DNA of 29,871 nucleotides, from contig JAHBMJ010000891.1 in the NCBI GenBank assembly GCA_018398765.1, positions 1 through 29,871 on the forward strand, written 5' to 3'. Shown here piece after piece: positions 8,264-17,322 of this stretch; within the stretch, counting starts at the first letter, position 1, and every line of letters starts with the position of its first letter. Source of the stretch: Chromera velia (taxonomy: Eukaryota; Sar; Chromeraceae). The translations under genes were made by a program, and so were the position numbers. The notes below the pieces were generated by a model. It saw only the letters and a list, made by a program, of their open reading frames with translations, was not told the origin of the DNA and made no database searches.

Positions 8264-8878
8264 GACGGAGTCTGTTGGTGGCTCTAGCACCGTAGTCAAT
8301 CCTAGCCTATAGAACTCCTTTTCCCGTAGTCGAACCTAGCCTAGAGCTCCGTGTCTGCTGATTGCTTGCAGGAGTCAAGGCTAGTCTGGACAGAAGGAGA
8401 GAGACACCGAGCTTGAGGGTAGAGAGAGAGTCCCGTGAGAGAGTCCTGACTGGTCGTCCCAGCCTCCTCCTCGCGTTGGGCGGTTGGGGTCAGATCGTAG
8501 TCGTCGGCTGCTCCATACGTTTCCCCTGTCCAGTTCGCCACGCGCGCGCAGAGGTTGCTACGCGCACGCAGGGCTCGCCACGCGCGCGCAGAGCTCGCTG
8601 GGTGTTGCACTGTTGCATAAAAGCAGAGCTCGCTGGGTGTTGCACTGTTGCATAGAAGTCTTATACTTAACGTTATGCAATAAGTCATATACGATCATTA
8701 TCGGGTTGTTTTATAGTTAGGCTAAGCGTCTGACTCATGACGTTGCATTGTTGCAATGGTGCATTGTTGCATAATATTATAGTGTACCTTTTGTATACTG
8801 AACCTATTCAACCTAAATTATATAGTATGTCTTAGGATCTTGTTTACTGGTCTTGATTCTACTAAGTTCGACAGAACA
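8261..8878 (-). repeat. Long terminal repeat, outer copy (5' LTR of element B)
   Basis: Matches 2177-2794 over the full 618 bases with 11 substitutions by hand count and no indels. On the minus strand it starts TGTTCTGTCG at 8878. The sequence to its right (from 8879) is unrelated to that beside the other copy, which fixes this edge. High identity implies a fairly recent insertion. Confidence 0.9.
8588..8657. repeat. Two 35-bp tandem sub-repeats inside the outer LTR
   Basis: Same pair as at 2504-2573, sharing GAGCTCGCTGGGTGTTGCAC. Both LTR copies keep the pair unchanged. Confidence 0.8.
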
Positions 8879-9039
8879 GTGTCCAAGGTGGATGTCATGG
8901 AGATAAAGGAGGATATGGACACAGGTGCGTTTAATTCTTTCTCCCGATGATGGCACTTGTTGGTCACTCTGCCTGAGGGTTGACCTTCCCTTCCCGTCTT
9001 CACTTTCATACTGCATCGAATGAGTAGATGATAGTAGAT

Positions 9040-9218
9040 GGTCCAGGAATGAGTGGAATGGATGGAGTGAGTGGATGGAGTGAGTGGATGGAGTAAGTGG
9101 ATGGAGAGAGTGGATAGAGTATGGAGTTAGTGGAGTGAATGGAGTGAGTGGATGGAGTAAGTGGAGTGGATGGATTGAATGGAGTGAGTGGATGGAGTGA
9201 GTGGATTGAATGGAGTGA
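9040..9218. repeat. Degenerate GAGTGAGTGGATG minisatellite
   Basis: About 180 bases of imperfect 9-14 bp units built from GGATGGAGTGAGT and variants (GGATGGAGTAAGT, TGGAGTGAATGG). On the minus strand it reads as a false His/Ser/Leu/Pro protein. It lies just upstream of an exon-like ORF and ends at a GCATGC. Confidence 0.85.
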
Positions 9219-9237
9219 GCATGCTTGCTGTTTGCAG

Positions 9238-9620
9238 ATCTTCTGAGCGGAATTGACGTTGTCTTTTCGGTCACCAACGAAAAGATGCGTCAGCTGTTGC
9301 AAGAAAATTATGACCCCGACGAGGAAAAGGAGGTGGATGGGAAGCAAAGAAGGAAAGAAGAAGAGGCAGTCGACACAAGAGGACAAGGGTCACACAGTGA
9401 ATGTCAGCACATCATCGCTCAGCAGCTAGGTGCCCCAGGAACGGATCACCCTGCTACTCCGGTCAGGGCGATTCCTTTTTCGTATCTGGCACTTCCCGAT
9501 GTGCAGTTCTTTTTCCTGCCGACGCACCTTCCCCAGCTCGGTGGGGATTTCATCAGGGGGTTCAGATGGACAACCGATGGGTGCAAGGTGCTGTACAACA
9601 AGGGGCTGCTCTTGAGGTAG
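9238..9620 (+). CDS. Exon-like ORF, function unknown
   Basis: Follows a good acceptor (TTTGCAG at 9231-9237) and stays open to TAG at 9618-9620. The product begins with DLLSGIDVVFSVTNEKMRQL, then a highly charged stretch (YDPDEEKEVDGKQRRKEEE), then a more hydrophobic part with FSYLALPDVQFFFLP and a Trp. A donor-like GTCAGG at 9459 could end the exon early. It is followed 160 nt later by another good exon. No family recognised; membership of a transposase gene that ends at 13619 is possible from order alone. Confidence 0.35.
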
Positions 9621-9777
9621 AAGTGTCATTTGAAGGTCGAGATCTGCCGATCTGTCAAGTCAGTTGTTTTGCTCTCACTTCCTGAGAGGCTCCCTCTCTG
9701 ACCGCCTCTGACGATCTCTCTATTGCTGCATGAGTATTCAAATCTTTTATCTTTCCCGTCTTTCCCTCTCCCTGCAG

Positions 9778-9889
9778 GTCAGCAGTACAGAGCAGTTCCA
9801 GACGCCGCCAGACGCCACGAGGAGAGGCACATCGGCTTTGAGGGCAAATACAAGCTCTCGGTGGCAGGCCTCGTCCTGGATCGCGACGG
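9778..9889 (+). CDS. 112-nt exon, possibly of a transposase
   Basis: Bounded by a strong acceptor (pyrimidine tract, CTGCAG ending 9777) and a GTAAAG donor at 9890. Reading with two leading bases gives QQYRAVPDAARRHEERHIGF followed by EGKYKLSVAGLVLDRDG. The end, a beta-strand-like run followed by Asp-Gly, resembles the strand carrying the first catalytic Asp in hAT-type transposases (usually DGW), but the next exon that would supply the Trp was not found. Treat the hAT link as speculation; the exon itself looks real. Confidence 0.45.
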
Positions 9890-10994
9890 GTAAAGTGATG
9901 AAAATGAACCTGGGCTGGCTTTTGGACTTTGTATCTGACCTCACGCACGCAAACGCGATCGTATAGAAATGTTCACGTGCTTAATTTTGCAGCATGGCCT
10001 TCTTGTTTGAGTCTCTGCTTGCATGTCTCTCGTGGTGCCTTGGTTGCCTGCGTCAGTCTGCGAAATCGTTTTTGGTTGTTTGCCATGGCCAGTTGTCAAA
10101 AGTGTTCGCATGCATGCGCATCTCAGAATTTCATCCGCCGTCTCTTTTTCCTTCAACTTGATTTTTTCCTTCAACTTGTTTTTGAAGAGTCTCCCCACGT
10201 GGCCTCTCATTCACAAACAAGAGAGCAGCGCTGGTGGCACTGCATGCACCGTATGATGCACGGTTGACGTTCGTTTCCGACGGCGATGTTCTGTACTGCT
10301 CCGACCCTATTCGTCAGAAGGCAGCGAGAATCTATAAGGATCTCTAAGGGACCTAGTCCTAGGCAGAGACAGGACGTAAGCCCCGTATAGCGTAAGAGTC
10401 TAACGTTGAGTGCTGTGTTCAGTACTGTTTGCAGGTTGATTTTCTCAAAGGGAATTGTTTTCCGAAAAGTGCAGAATTGTCGATCTGATCTTGCCAGAAG
10501 TGTTGCTTGGATTTCTTGATTTTGATTTGTTGATTGAAAGACTTTGTGTTGCTTTTGAGTCTTCCAGAAAGTCTTTTGCGTATGCGACAGTCCAACTTTG
10601 GTGTGATACAGGCCGCGGCTGGCTGGCTCGGCCTTGGCTCAGCATGATTTTATCTCGGCATGACTCGAAGGACTTTTATTTGGTTAAGGTCGAAAGACTT
10701 GATCTTAGTGTGACTTGAAAGACTTTAGCTCAGCCTTGCTGGAAGACTTTAGCTCGGCCTTGCTCACTGCATGAATTCCATACTAGCTCATACTAGAGCT
10801 TCATATGGCTTGATCGGGTATTTCTATATTGCTCGGTCGGGTATTATTCTAAGTCTAGACCTTTTAGTACTTAGGGTCTAGGTATTTTTCCTTTTTCAAA
10901 GTTTGGGGTTCCACGACTACATAACAGCGAGCCTGTTCTCTCTGCTGCCTTTCCCTTATTTTTTCTTCCTTCTCGTGCTTTCATGTGAATGCAG
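9890..10994. other. Non-coding stretch, probably intronic or intergenic
   Basis: No convincing exon. It is mostly T-rich with two overlapping GCATGC palindromes near 10110 and another near 10243. The 10640-10880 part is made of short diverged repeats. Confidence 0.4.
10660..10764. repeat. Diverged 24-bp tandem repeats
   Basis: Two clear adjacent copies (10717-10740 and 10741-10764) of a unit like GGAAGACTTTAGCTCGGCCT, with more degenerate GAAAGACTT-containing units upstream to about 10660. Non-coding by appearance. Confidence 0.6.
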
Positions 10995-11196
10995 GAGGGG
11001 GGAGTACCCGGTTAGGTCGGAGAAGCGTGAAGGGGTGGAGGGGGCGGGGGAAGTTTGGACATCGATCCCGGTGAACGACTTCTTCGCCCTCTTCGTTCGT
11101 TTCGCGGACGAGGGGGGGAACGTCCAGCAATACGCCGTGGGAAACAAGATGCCTGCATGGACTACGCTCACCCAGATGGCTAGAGACCGCGCGGGG
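10995..11196 (+). CDS. Exon-like segment, function unknown
   Basis: Starts after GAATGCAG (ending 10994) and ends at a GTGGGT donor at 11197. It reads as a clean globular-looking stretch: VWTSIPVNDFFALFVRFADE, then GGNVQQYAVGNKMPAWTTLT and QMARDRAG. The high GC and the loss of protein-like text in other frames support coding. No domain recognised. Confidence 0.45.
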
Positions 11197-11591
11197 GTGG
11201 GTGATCATGCAGCTGCAACACATTAATTTACATGCATGATCGGATTGCGTGTGTGAGGACAACATATGTGACGGTGCATGGTCTGCTTTCGAAACAGGTT
11301 TTGTTCACTTGCTCTGTACTGGGGCTGGATGTGCATTCAATGAGCACTGCGCAAATGATTTGCTCTTTCATCCTTCCTGGTCTATGTGTCTGCCTTCCTG
11401 ACTCTTTTTCTGTTCTTCTTATCTCTCTCTGTCGCCGTCTGTACGTTCGCTGGATGGACTGACCTTCTCATACATGCACACAAAGGGAGGCAGTCAGAGA
11501 GCATGAACAGATGAGAGAGACAGCTCGATCTGATACGATGGATGGATGAATGGATTCATCCCTTCACACATACACAAACACATACACAAAC

Positions 11592-11621
11592 ACAGACAGA
11601 CAGACAGACAGACAGACAGAT
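11592..11621. repeat. (CAGA)n microsatellite
   Basis: About seven CAGA units preceded by CACATACACAAA-type units from 11567. Simple sequence, no coding meaning inferred. Confidence 0.85.
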
Positions 11622-11674
11622 CGAGCCGGCAGGAACAGATCCAGACGTGCCGATTGATGTCGCCTCTCCTTCAG

Positions 11675-12043
11675 GAAAGACGTTTGTTGGACATCGCACA
11701 GTGAACCATATGAAAAAATTCGTTGCAGAAGACGGAACGCACATCAACACAGCAGAGGTGGAGTCAAGTCCCACGTGCGTCGTCGGACGTGGAACTTTTA
11801 AGGCTAAATTGAAGCAATCCAGACACTGATCAAGGCCTATGCCTTCAAGCAGAAGCATGCAGGACACGTGCACAACGTGTTCGGCTATGTTCTGCACATG
11901 CTTTCCCATCGTCAAGATCAAAGCCGAGAAAGCGGAGTACGCCGACGAGCCCGACCCGCCTCCTGTTCATGGCGATTCGGAAGCCGATGAAGACAGCATG
12001 CCTGACGAGTCCGTGCAGACGCATGCTATGCACGCCAACACTC
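11675..12043 (+). pseudogene. Exon with frame breaks, function unknown
   Basis: Acceptor CTCCTTCAG ends at 11674; donor GTAAGC at 12044. Protein-like text switches frame twice. One frame gives GKTFVGHRTVNHMKKFVAED and onward to a TGA at 11827. A second, from about 11805, gives IEAIQTLIKAYAFKQKHAGH and VHNVFGYVLHMLSH. The first frame then resumes as an acidic tail (AEYADEPDPPPVHGDSEADE). Indels or an unseen tiny intron would explain this. A GCATGC lies in the middle segment. No family recognised. Confidence 0.4.
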
Positions 12044-12247
12044 GTAAGCGGGAAAATTTGTGTGATCCACCGTTGTTTTGTTCAATGCTGTCTCTGTCTG
12101 CCTGCATTCCTGATTGAATGAATGTCTCTCCCTTTCCTCCTGATGTCAGAGTGTCCCCGCCTTCTTCTATTTTTTGTCTATGCTCAAACAATATTATGAT
12201 TGATGTCCCGGATGTCATCCTCGTTCGTCTCTACAAAACTTTTTGCA

Positions 12248-12498
12248 GGCTCCTTCGGTTGGCATTCAGGTCATGGGAAAAAGGACGAGCCTCACCAACG
12301 AGTCCGAGTGTTAGCTGTTTTCAGATGCATCAGATTGTTCGATGCCTCAGTGACGGGGAAAGAGAGAGCGAGGGTGAAGAGGGTGAGAGTGATGCCAGAG
12401 AAAGCAAGAGCGAGCGTGATGGTTACTTCGAAGAAGGGCCAGTCGATGATGCCCAGATAGCCAACAAAGCTGTCTTGGGATGTGTTACGATCGGGTAG
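12248..12498 (+). CDS. Exon-like segment with acidic tail
   Basis: Follows TTTTTGCAG (ending 12247). The frame ending at 12498 has a strongly charged GERESEGEEGESDARESKSE followed by DGYFEEGPVDDAQIANKAVL. Another frame is phase-compatible with the donor at 12044 and gives SFGWHSGHGKKDEPHQ before turning basic. Which frame is used cannot be settled; the two readings may reflect a frameshift. Confidence 0.3.
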
Positions 12499-12609
12499 GT
12501 CAGCAGTGTAAGGGGGCAACTTACACGCTCCTCTGGCCCTCAAACTTCGAGACCCTGCAGACTAACCATCCGAAGCAAACAACCACGCTCATCCTCTCGC
12601 TCTCAGAGG

Positions 12610-12750
12610 ATTACAACTTCAAGAGCAGGAACGACCAAAACCAACTGCCCTGTGTGCACTCGGCAGAGGGAGGAGGACTCCCTCAAGAACCAGCTGGAGT
12701 TCATGAGGAGACAGGCAGCAGGAGAACCAAGGTTTCGATCATCTGATTAG
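12610..12750 (+). CDS. Short C-terminal exon with CxxC and charged helix
   Basis: Open to TAG at 12748-12750. It reads TTKTNCPVCTRQREEDSLKN then QLEFMRRQAAG. A CxxC pair followed by an amphipathic charged helix recurs in at least four other short exons of this window (near 13880, 14310, 19240 and 25262), so it may belong to a repeated module. No start or upstream exon identified. Confidence 0.35.
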   Translation: MTTSRAGTTKTNCPVCTRQREEDSLKNQLEFMRRQAAGEPRFRSSD

Positions 12751-13194
12751 GCTGGCCGCAAAGAAGGAAGGGCCAACAGCAGGGGCAGGTACCGGATTTG
12801 AAATCAAAATGAAACAGATCACAGTTCGATTAAATTTTGCGTTACGGAAATAGAAAAGGCCAGGAAATTGACAGCCGGGTCATATCAACAAAAGAGGGAG
12901 AGGCTTTTCTCTGGGATCCAACAAGAAAAGAATGGGGGGGGAAACATCTCTTTCCCGTGGACCCTCAAACAAAGCCCCCGTTCTAATTAAGATAAGATCA
13001 GACAGTTGAAGGAAACGGGCCTCCCGGGGGCATTCATGGTGCTCTTCTACTCATGGTCAAATGATATTGCCATGCTCGCACTCACTCTCGCCATCATGGC
13101 AGTTGCTTTTCTTTGGCACTTTTTGCAAGTCCGAACGAACCTGTGTGTGTCGATCTGTGTACATTTCTGCCGACCGGTGCTTTTTCAACTGCAG
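12751..13194. other. Non-coding stretch upstream of the hAT exon
   Basis: Purine-rich 12770-13010 without a good ORF, then a pyrimidine-rich part ending in a strong acceptor CTTTTTCAACTGCAG at 13194. Probably an intron. Confidence 0.45.
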
Positions 13195-13619
13195 GCGGAT
13201 CCTGCACCCTGCTCAATCCTCTTTCAGCATGCAACGGCGTTATCCAGTGCTTGCTGGTGGCAGAGGTGTTTCGACACCCCTCCGAACATTGGTGGAAGTC
13301 TGAATACGTGGCGGGGGCCTGTCCGAAGAACTCCAAAGAGGTCGCTCCGAAGGTGCCGGGGCAGGTGAATGCGGCAGGCCTCGTTGAGAGGGGGTGGAGT
13401 GATTATGACCATATTTATTCCAAGAAGAGGAACCGGATGAGCCAAGAACACCAGGACCTGCTTGTTCAGGCCTACGCCAACTTGAGAGTAGAAAGACTCC
13501 ACAAGAAGGCCGCTGGCATCAAGAATGCCCAGAACCGTCTCTGGGCGATTGAGGCTCTAAAGAGACGGAACAGGACGTCCTGTGGCAGGAGTGAATTTGA
13601 TTTTTGTGCGCGCTTTTGA
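13195..13619 (+). CDS. hAT-family transposase, C-terminal dimerisation exon
   Basis: After a strong acceptor the frame is open to TGA at 13617-13619. It reads LLNP, then HWWKSEYV, then APKVPGQVNAAGLVERGWSD, YDHIYSKKRNRMSQEHQDLL and VQAYANLRVERLHKKA. The order LNP, tryptophan pair, Ala-Gly-x-x-Glu-Arg-x-Trp-Ser, Lys-Lys-Arg-Asn-Arg and a final AYANLR is the signature of the hAT C-terminal dimerisation region (Pfam Dimer_Tnp_hAT), closest in style to the BED/DUF659-type hAT proteins, where it reads ERNWS...KRNRL...NLR. hAT transposases cut and paste DNA with terminal inverted repeats. Upstream catalytic exons and the repeats were not identified, so this may be a remnant. A related copy lies at 22840-23030. 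Confidence 0.8.
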
Positions 13620-13743
13620 GGCGGCCCGCGTGAAAATCAGAATTCTCCATGCTCTAGTCCATGTTGTTTGTCCCTTGCGCCTGTTTGGTTTCAGCTGGCA
13701 GTGCTCCTTTGCTCTGATCGTTCCCATCTCCCTCTCCGTCATT

Positions 13744-13957
13744 AAAAAGCCGGCACCGACCGAAACGGCGCAGTTGTGCACTTATGGCCATGCATGCAGC
13801 GGTGAGTCGTTGAAGTTAGAGATTCGTGAATCCGCATCCGAAGCCCGTGATGTATTAATTGACGTACAGAGAGGAAAAGACGGCCTGCCTGGACTGCTGG
13901 GACGCATGTGAACGAGTGAGAGACTGGCAAAAGTATGAACACCACCGTTCTTTTTAA
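13744..13957 (+). CDS. Two-exon Cys-rich C-terminus, function unknown
   Basis: A GTGAGT donor at 13802 and an acceptor GACGTACAG ending 13869 define a 68-nt intron. With matching phase the spliced text includes DRNGAVVHLWPCMQR, then EEKTACLDCWDACERVRDWQ and a stop at 13955-13957. The CLDCWDAC motif suggests metal binding. Another frame of the first exon (AQLCTYGHACSG) also looks protein-like but joins less well. Phase agreement is the main support. Confidence 0.4.
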
Positions 13958-14299
13958 TTTGTTCTGAAGGCTCGGAATTTTACCAGACGGCCGGAGCGCT
14001 TTTGAACGCTTTTGAAGTTATTGAAAAAAGTTGCCCCTCAACCGCCCCATCAGTCTATCTATGAATCGCCATCTCACCTTCTGCAGAAGAACTTGCACAC
14101 ATAAAGGCAGTTGTGATACGCGTAACTTGAGCAAACAGAAGCAAATGAGGAAGGGCCCACAATCTATAGTGCACGTTCTTCACAGACTTGGATGTAACTA
14201 TTGTCTTGATCGTAGTGGCGTCGGATTATGTCGGTGTGGCAAAAGTAAGCGTGGTGAAGAGTGTTTTTGAGGTAGACTCTGCGCTCACAGTTATATTAG

Positions 14300-14464
14300 A
14301 AAGGTCGTTGTGCTGCCTGTTCTACGGAGAAACCGCTCCATTTCTCCATGGGGTCCCTACAAGGGAAGAACAAGAACGAATGGGAACTCACGGAGACGAA
14401 GCTGGAGCAACGCTTCAAGAAGATCAAGTCCATGAGGGACAAGGCCGACGAGTCCACTGAGTGA
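14300..14464 (+). CDS. CxxC plus charged-helix segment
   Basis: Open from after TAG (14297-14299, also a possible acceptor) to TGA at 14462-14464: KGRCAACSTEKPLHF, then an internal ATG at 14349 and MGSLQGKNKNEWELTETKLE and QRFKKIKSMRDKADESTE. The second half is a classic amphipathic coiled-coil-like helix. It could be a terminal exon or a short ORF starting at 14349 (38 residues). No family recognised. Confidence 0.4.
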   Translation, partial: KGRCAACSTEKPLHFSMGSLQGKNKNEWELTETKLEQRFKKIKSMRDKADESTE

Positions 14465-14641
14465 AGGGATGCATCAGGTTCAGGTCGCATGCATGCTGGA
14501 CGACGGAATAAAAAGTGTCAGCGACTCCTCCCAAGTGCGTCATTCGAGTAGGCAGCATATGGACGACTCGCGAGGAGATGTCCTCGTCCTCTTTATTTCG
14601 GAGATGCTGCAGAGGAGAAAGGTGGAGCCTTTGCGCAAGCG

Positions 14642-14875
14642 ATGGTTGACTCAGAGGACGCTGAGAGACTGGAGGTGGAAGGAGAAAGTGAAGTGAGAGA
14701 GGAGAAGGGTTCCAAGTGTCCGCACAACAAGTCAGACCGGCGGTTTTGCCGTGAGTGCGTGGGTAACTGTCTTTGTGTTCATGCAAAGAACAAGAGATTA
14801 TGCAAAGAATGTAATGGAAGCGGGTTGTGTGTGCACTTCAAGCGGAAGACACGTGGATGTGGGGAATGTGGGATT
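14642..14875 (+). CDS. Cys/His module protein, first coding segment
   Basis: From ATG 14642 the frame gives an acidic leader (MVDSEDAERLEVEGESEV) then three tandem modules: CPHNKSDRRFCREC, CVHAKNKRLCKEC and CVHFKRKTRGCGEC. The pattern is C-x-H, six or seven residues, C-x2-C, repeated every 17-18 residues. Arrays of this kind are common in protist, algal and giant-virus proteins of unknown function and probably bind zinc. The frame is also open upstream, so the start is uncertain. It stays open to 14947, but sense is lost after about 14875, so a splice site is likely there. The next modules are at 15182. Confidence 0.65.
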
Positions 14876-15094
14876 GGGCCTCCCTCAAAAGAGGACGGGC
14901 ACCCAATGCGTCCCGTTGTTCTGCGGTTTCCCTCAATGGGTCCGTGAGCAGACCATGCGGTTTGGTTCAGGCACATGCGCCAGAAGCTGCAGCTCAGCAG
15001 TTCCCGGAGCAGCCGACAGAAGGTTGAACAAGCAAAAAAAAGTTAAAGCGCTTCAAAAAAGAAATTGACTGCAGTCAAACCAGGAATGTGGGTT

Positions 15095-15210
15095 TTCAGG
15101 AACGGGGGCAGAGAAGTGCATACATGGCTGTATTGCAACTTTCTTTTAATTCTATTTTTAAAAATCAAACGCTCCTTTCAGGAACGGGGGCAGAGAAGTG
15201 CATACATGGC
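15095..15210. repeat. 34-bp direct duplication spanning a splice acceptor
   Basis: The segment containing TTCAG/GAACGGGGGCAGAG and ending in CATACATGGC occurs at 15095-15128 and again at 15177-15210, identical by eye, 82 bp apart. The intervening 52 bases (15130-15181) start GT, are pyrimidine/A-T rich and end AG, so they have the form of a small intron. See findings. Confidence 0.8.
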
Positions 15211-15401
15211 AAATGGAAGCAAAATTGCAGACACTGTAGCAAGCACAAGTTCTGTGCGCATGGGAAAATGCGGAGGCAGGGGCGTGAATGCAAGCAGTGC
15301 ATCGCGGACGCCGGTGCGAACGAGGGAGGAGACGAGCCGCCCCTGCCTGCGGACTTGGGCATGCATGGCCGCCGGAGGTGGAAGTGCTGGCATAGACTCT
15401 G
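15182..15401 (+). CDS. Cys/His module protein, second coding exon
   Basis: After TTTCAG (ending 15181) one frame reads CIHGKWKQNCRHC and CAHGKMRRQGRECKQC, two further C-x-H...C-x2-C modules of the same gene, then a Gly/Glu/Pro-rich tail. The donor at 15402 (GTAGGT) joins in phase to the next exon only from a different frame (AAGGGSAGIDS), so either a frameshift has occurred between 15300 and 15390 or an additional splice is missed. The modules themselves are clear. Confidence 0.6.
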
Positions 15402-15595
15402 GTAGGTCGTTACCGAATGCAATCTTTATATTCATATCGATCAGCAAGCGCCGCGTGCATGGTCCTGCAAGTGAAGTTGCTAGCTGTTGCTCTAATAGTC
15501 TTATAATCGGCCTCTTCATGTAGTCCTTGTGTTTCAAGGGTTGTGTTTCTGTGCTGCTTGAGCTGTTGTATGACATTCACGGATGGTGTGTGCAG

Positions 15596-15682
15596 GTGAT
15601 GTTTCCTTTGGAGGAGGGGCCGTTGCGGCAGCAGCCATGGTTGAGGACGGAGACGTTTTTGGGGGAGACGGGGACGGAAATG
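15596..15682 (+). CDS. Gly/Ala/Asp-rich exon of the Cys/His gene
   Basis: Bounded by GTGTGCAG (ending 15595) and GTGCGTAAG (from 15683). Two leading and one trailing base flank exactly 28 codons reading DVSFGGGAVAAAAMVEDGDV then FGGDGDGN. It joins in phase to AAGGGSAGIDS before it and to the exon at 15925 after it, each time rebuilding a Gly codon (G/GT). Flexible, low-complexity linker. Confidence 0.6.
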
Positions 15683-15924
15683 GTGCGTAAGCATGAGTGG
15701 AGGGTGTTAGGGGCTTGAGAAGCTCGGTGATAGTGTGGTTCTTTGTGCTTGAACATATATGACATTGTGTGATTGAAGGGAGTTTTGTTTTCCACGATAT
15801 TGGTGAAAAGTTTTCTTCCCCGTACGTATATCAATAAAGGATTCAAGTCAAGGCTACATCTTGTTTCCTCAATAAGAAGCCAATTAGGTTACCACAAACC
15901 AACTCTGAAGATATGTGTATGCAG

Positions 15925-16013
15925 GTGTCGCTGGTGCCGCGGGATGGTCAGAAGGAGCGAGCGTTGATAACTCAACAGCAGTCTCTGGACGTCAGTTTTA
16001 CGATGGTATTTGA
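15925..16013 (+). CDS. Terminal exon of the Cys/His gene
   Basis: Acceptor TGTATGCAG ends at 15924. The frame gives VAGAAGWSEGASVDNSTAVS then GRQFYDGI and TGA at 16011-16013. Phase and composition agree with the preceding exon, so 15401-16013 looks like a genuine spliced 3' part of a gene. An AATAAA within the upstream intron (about 15833) is probably fortuitous. Confidence 0.6.
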
Positions 16014-16679
16014 TGTAAAGTGGGCCGGATAAACAGGGCGTTAGATGGACAATGAATGGAATAAACGGGAGAAGAAGGGGATCGAACTGGGTTGGGGTTA
16101 CAGATTAATTGGATAACTGATGAGCAGAAATAAGAAATGTAATGTGCAGTCGGTTTATTAGAGGAGTGAACGGTCGATTGTGACTACATCTGGCTGATTA
16201 TGCAGGGCCGTTGTCGTCGTGGACGCATGAGACTCTGATGAAGGAGATGAGGGCAAAAGGGTGGGTGAAAGTGGATCTGGAGATTCCGCTCCTTGACTAT
16301 GGCATGCGGCAAATGCATGTACCGTCAGTGTGTCCAAGCGGGGAAAACGAGTCCTTTCTATGGGATTTTTAACGATCACCCCCCCCGTGTGTAAAGATCT
16401 CCTCTGCAGGACGAGGTGACACCGAAATAGAGAGAATTTGTCACCCCAACACGGGGCCTCAGACTTTTGGGAGAATTATTTGGGTTTTGGGGGACTTTTG
16501 GGCCACTTCGGTCGAGCAGTCGAAAGCTGTGTCTTCTTTTTCGTTATTGCAAAGGATGAGGACGGTCCGGGAGCTGCAGGGACAAGGGAGAAGGAGAGTG
16601 GGAGCGGCAACCGAACGGATGCAGAGACAATTTTGTCTCCAAAAAAAGTGACACGATCACCTCATCATCCTCAGAAGGG
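16014..16679. other. Stretch without a supported gene
   Basis: The minus-strand ORF at 16158-16379 and plus-strand ORF at 16438-16701 have no recognisable content. A plus-strand segment after GCTGCAG (ending about 16580) reads GTREKESGSGNRTDAETILS and could be an exon. Otherwise nothing is seen. Confidence 0.3.
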
Positions 16680-16922
16680 TTGCGGAGGAAAAACATCCTA
16701 GCAACCAAACGTACATGGGAGGGCATGCAGTCAGTGGAGGTGTGGCACCGGCAGTACGTCCACCAGCAGCAGACGTCGGGAGCCGACGGCGCCCAAGCAG
16801 ACGCAGATGCGGCAGCTCCGGCGAAAGAAGAGAGCAACGGAGATGGGATGGGTTCCAGGGGAGAGTTTACAGGGGCAGCATTTGCCCCTAGAAATCATGC
16901 TGGGGGCAAACAGAATCCCCAG
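16680..16922 (+). CDS. Exon-like segment, function unknown
   Basis: Reads RRKNILATKRTWEGMQSVEV, WHRQYVHQQQTSGADGAQAD, then Ala-rich and Gly-rich text ending at CCCCAG with a GTTAGT donor at 16923, followed by a long pyrimidine tract. The start is not defined. The minus-strand ORF over the same bases is treated as its shadow. No family recognised. Confidence 0.4.
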
Positions 16923-17126
16923 GTTAGTCTTTTGTTTGTTGCTCCGATGTTGCTCTTTTCTCATCTGGACTTCTCGTTTGCTTCTCATTTGGCGGCTCTT
17001 TTTTACGAGTGTGGTGGTAGTTCTTTTTATTTCCTGCAACTCTTTTCTCTCTTGGGCAAGAAAAGTCCATCCTACTTGACTTCTCCTCTTCCATCGTCAC
17101 CTGTCGATGACCGAGTTCCGAATCTG

Positions 17127-17322
17127 CAGCGGAGAGCCCTCTGCATGCTGAGACCGATATTCATCGGATCTCAGGCATGCAGAGCTGTTCTCCAGACGGG
17201 AAATGTTCTCGTCGGGGTAAGGGCAGATAAAACCTTGAAGAGGTGGGAGCCGGACCGGAAAGTGAAGAGGATGACTCCGTCAGCGCACATACGAATCGGT
17301 GCAGGGGCGCATGCGGTACGGG
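17127..17322 (+). CDS. Exon-like segment, function unknown
   Basis: Follows AATCTGCAG. Reads LCMLRPIFIGSQACRAVLQT, GNVLVGVRADKTLKRWEPDR and KVKRMTPSAHIRIGAG, basic and globular-looking, before running into a tandem repeat. A GTAAGG donor-like site at 17217 lies inside, so the exon may be shorter. No domain recognised. Confidence 0.3.

Larger units (their letters stand above)
2177..8878 (-). mobile_element. Element B: pol-less LTR retrotransposon with Gag and chromodomain
   Basis: About 6.7 kb between near-identical LTRs, coded on the minus strand. From its 5' end (right): LTR, possible PBS, an N-terminal ORF, gag, frame-shifted gag C-terminus, CCHC knuckle remnant, chromodomain, about 3 kb of unassigned sequence, polypurine tract, LTR. 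No protease, RT, RNase H or integrase motif was found in any frame. This fits the non-autonomous classes called LARD or TR-GAG. A possible 5-bp target duplication (gagtc at 2184-2188, gtgtc at 8879-8883, one mismatch) holds only if the LTR ends at 2189. Confidence 0.8.

Noticed and set aside
9040-9218. CRISPR-like array
   Set aside because: Units are short, degenerate and lack spacers; it is a minisatellite in a eukaryotic setting.
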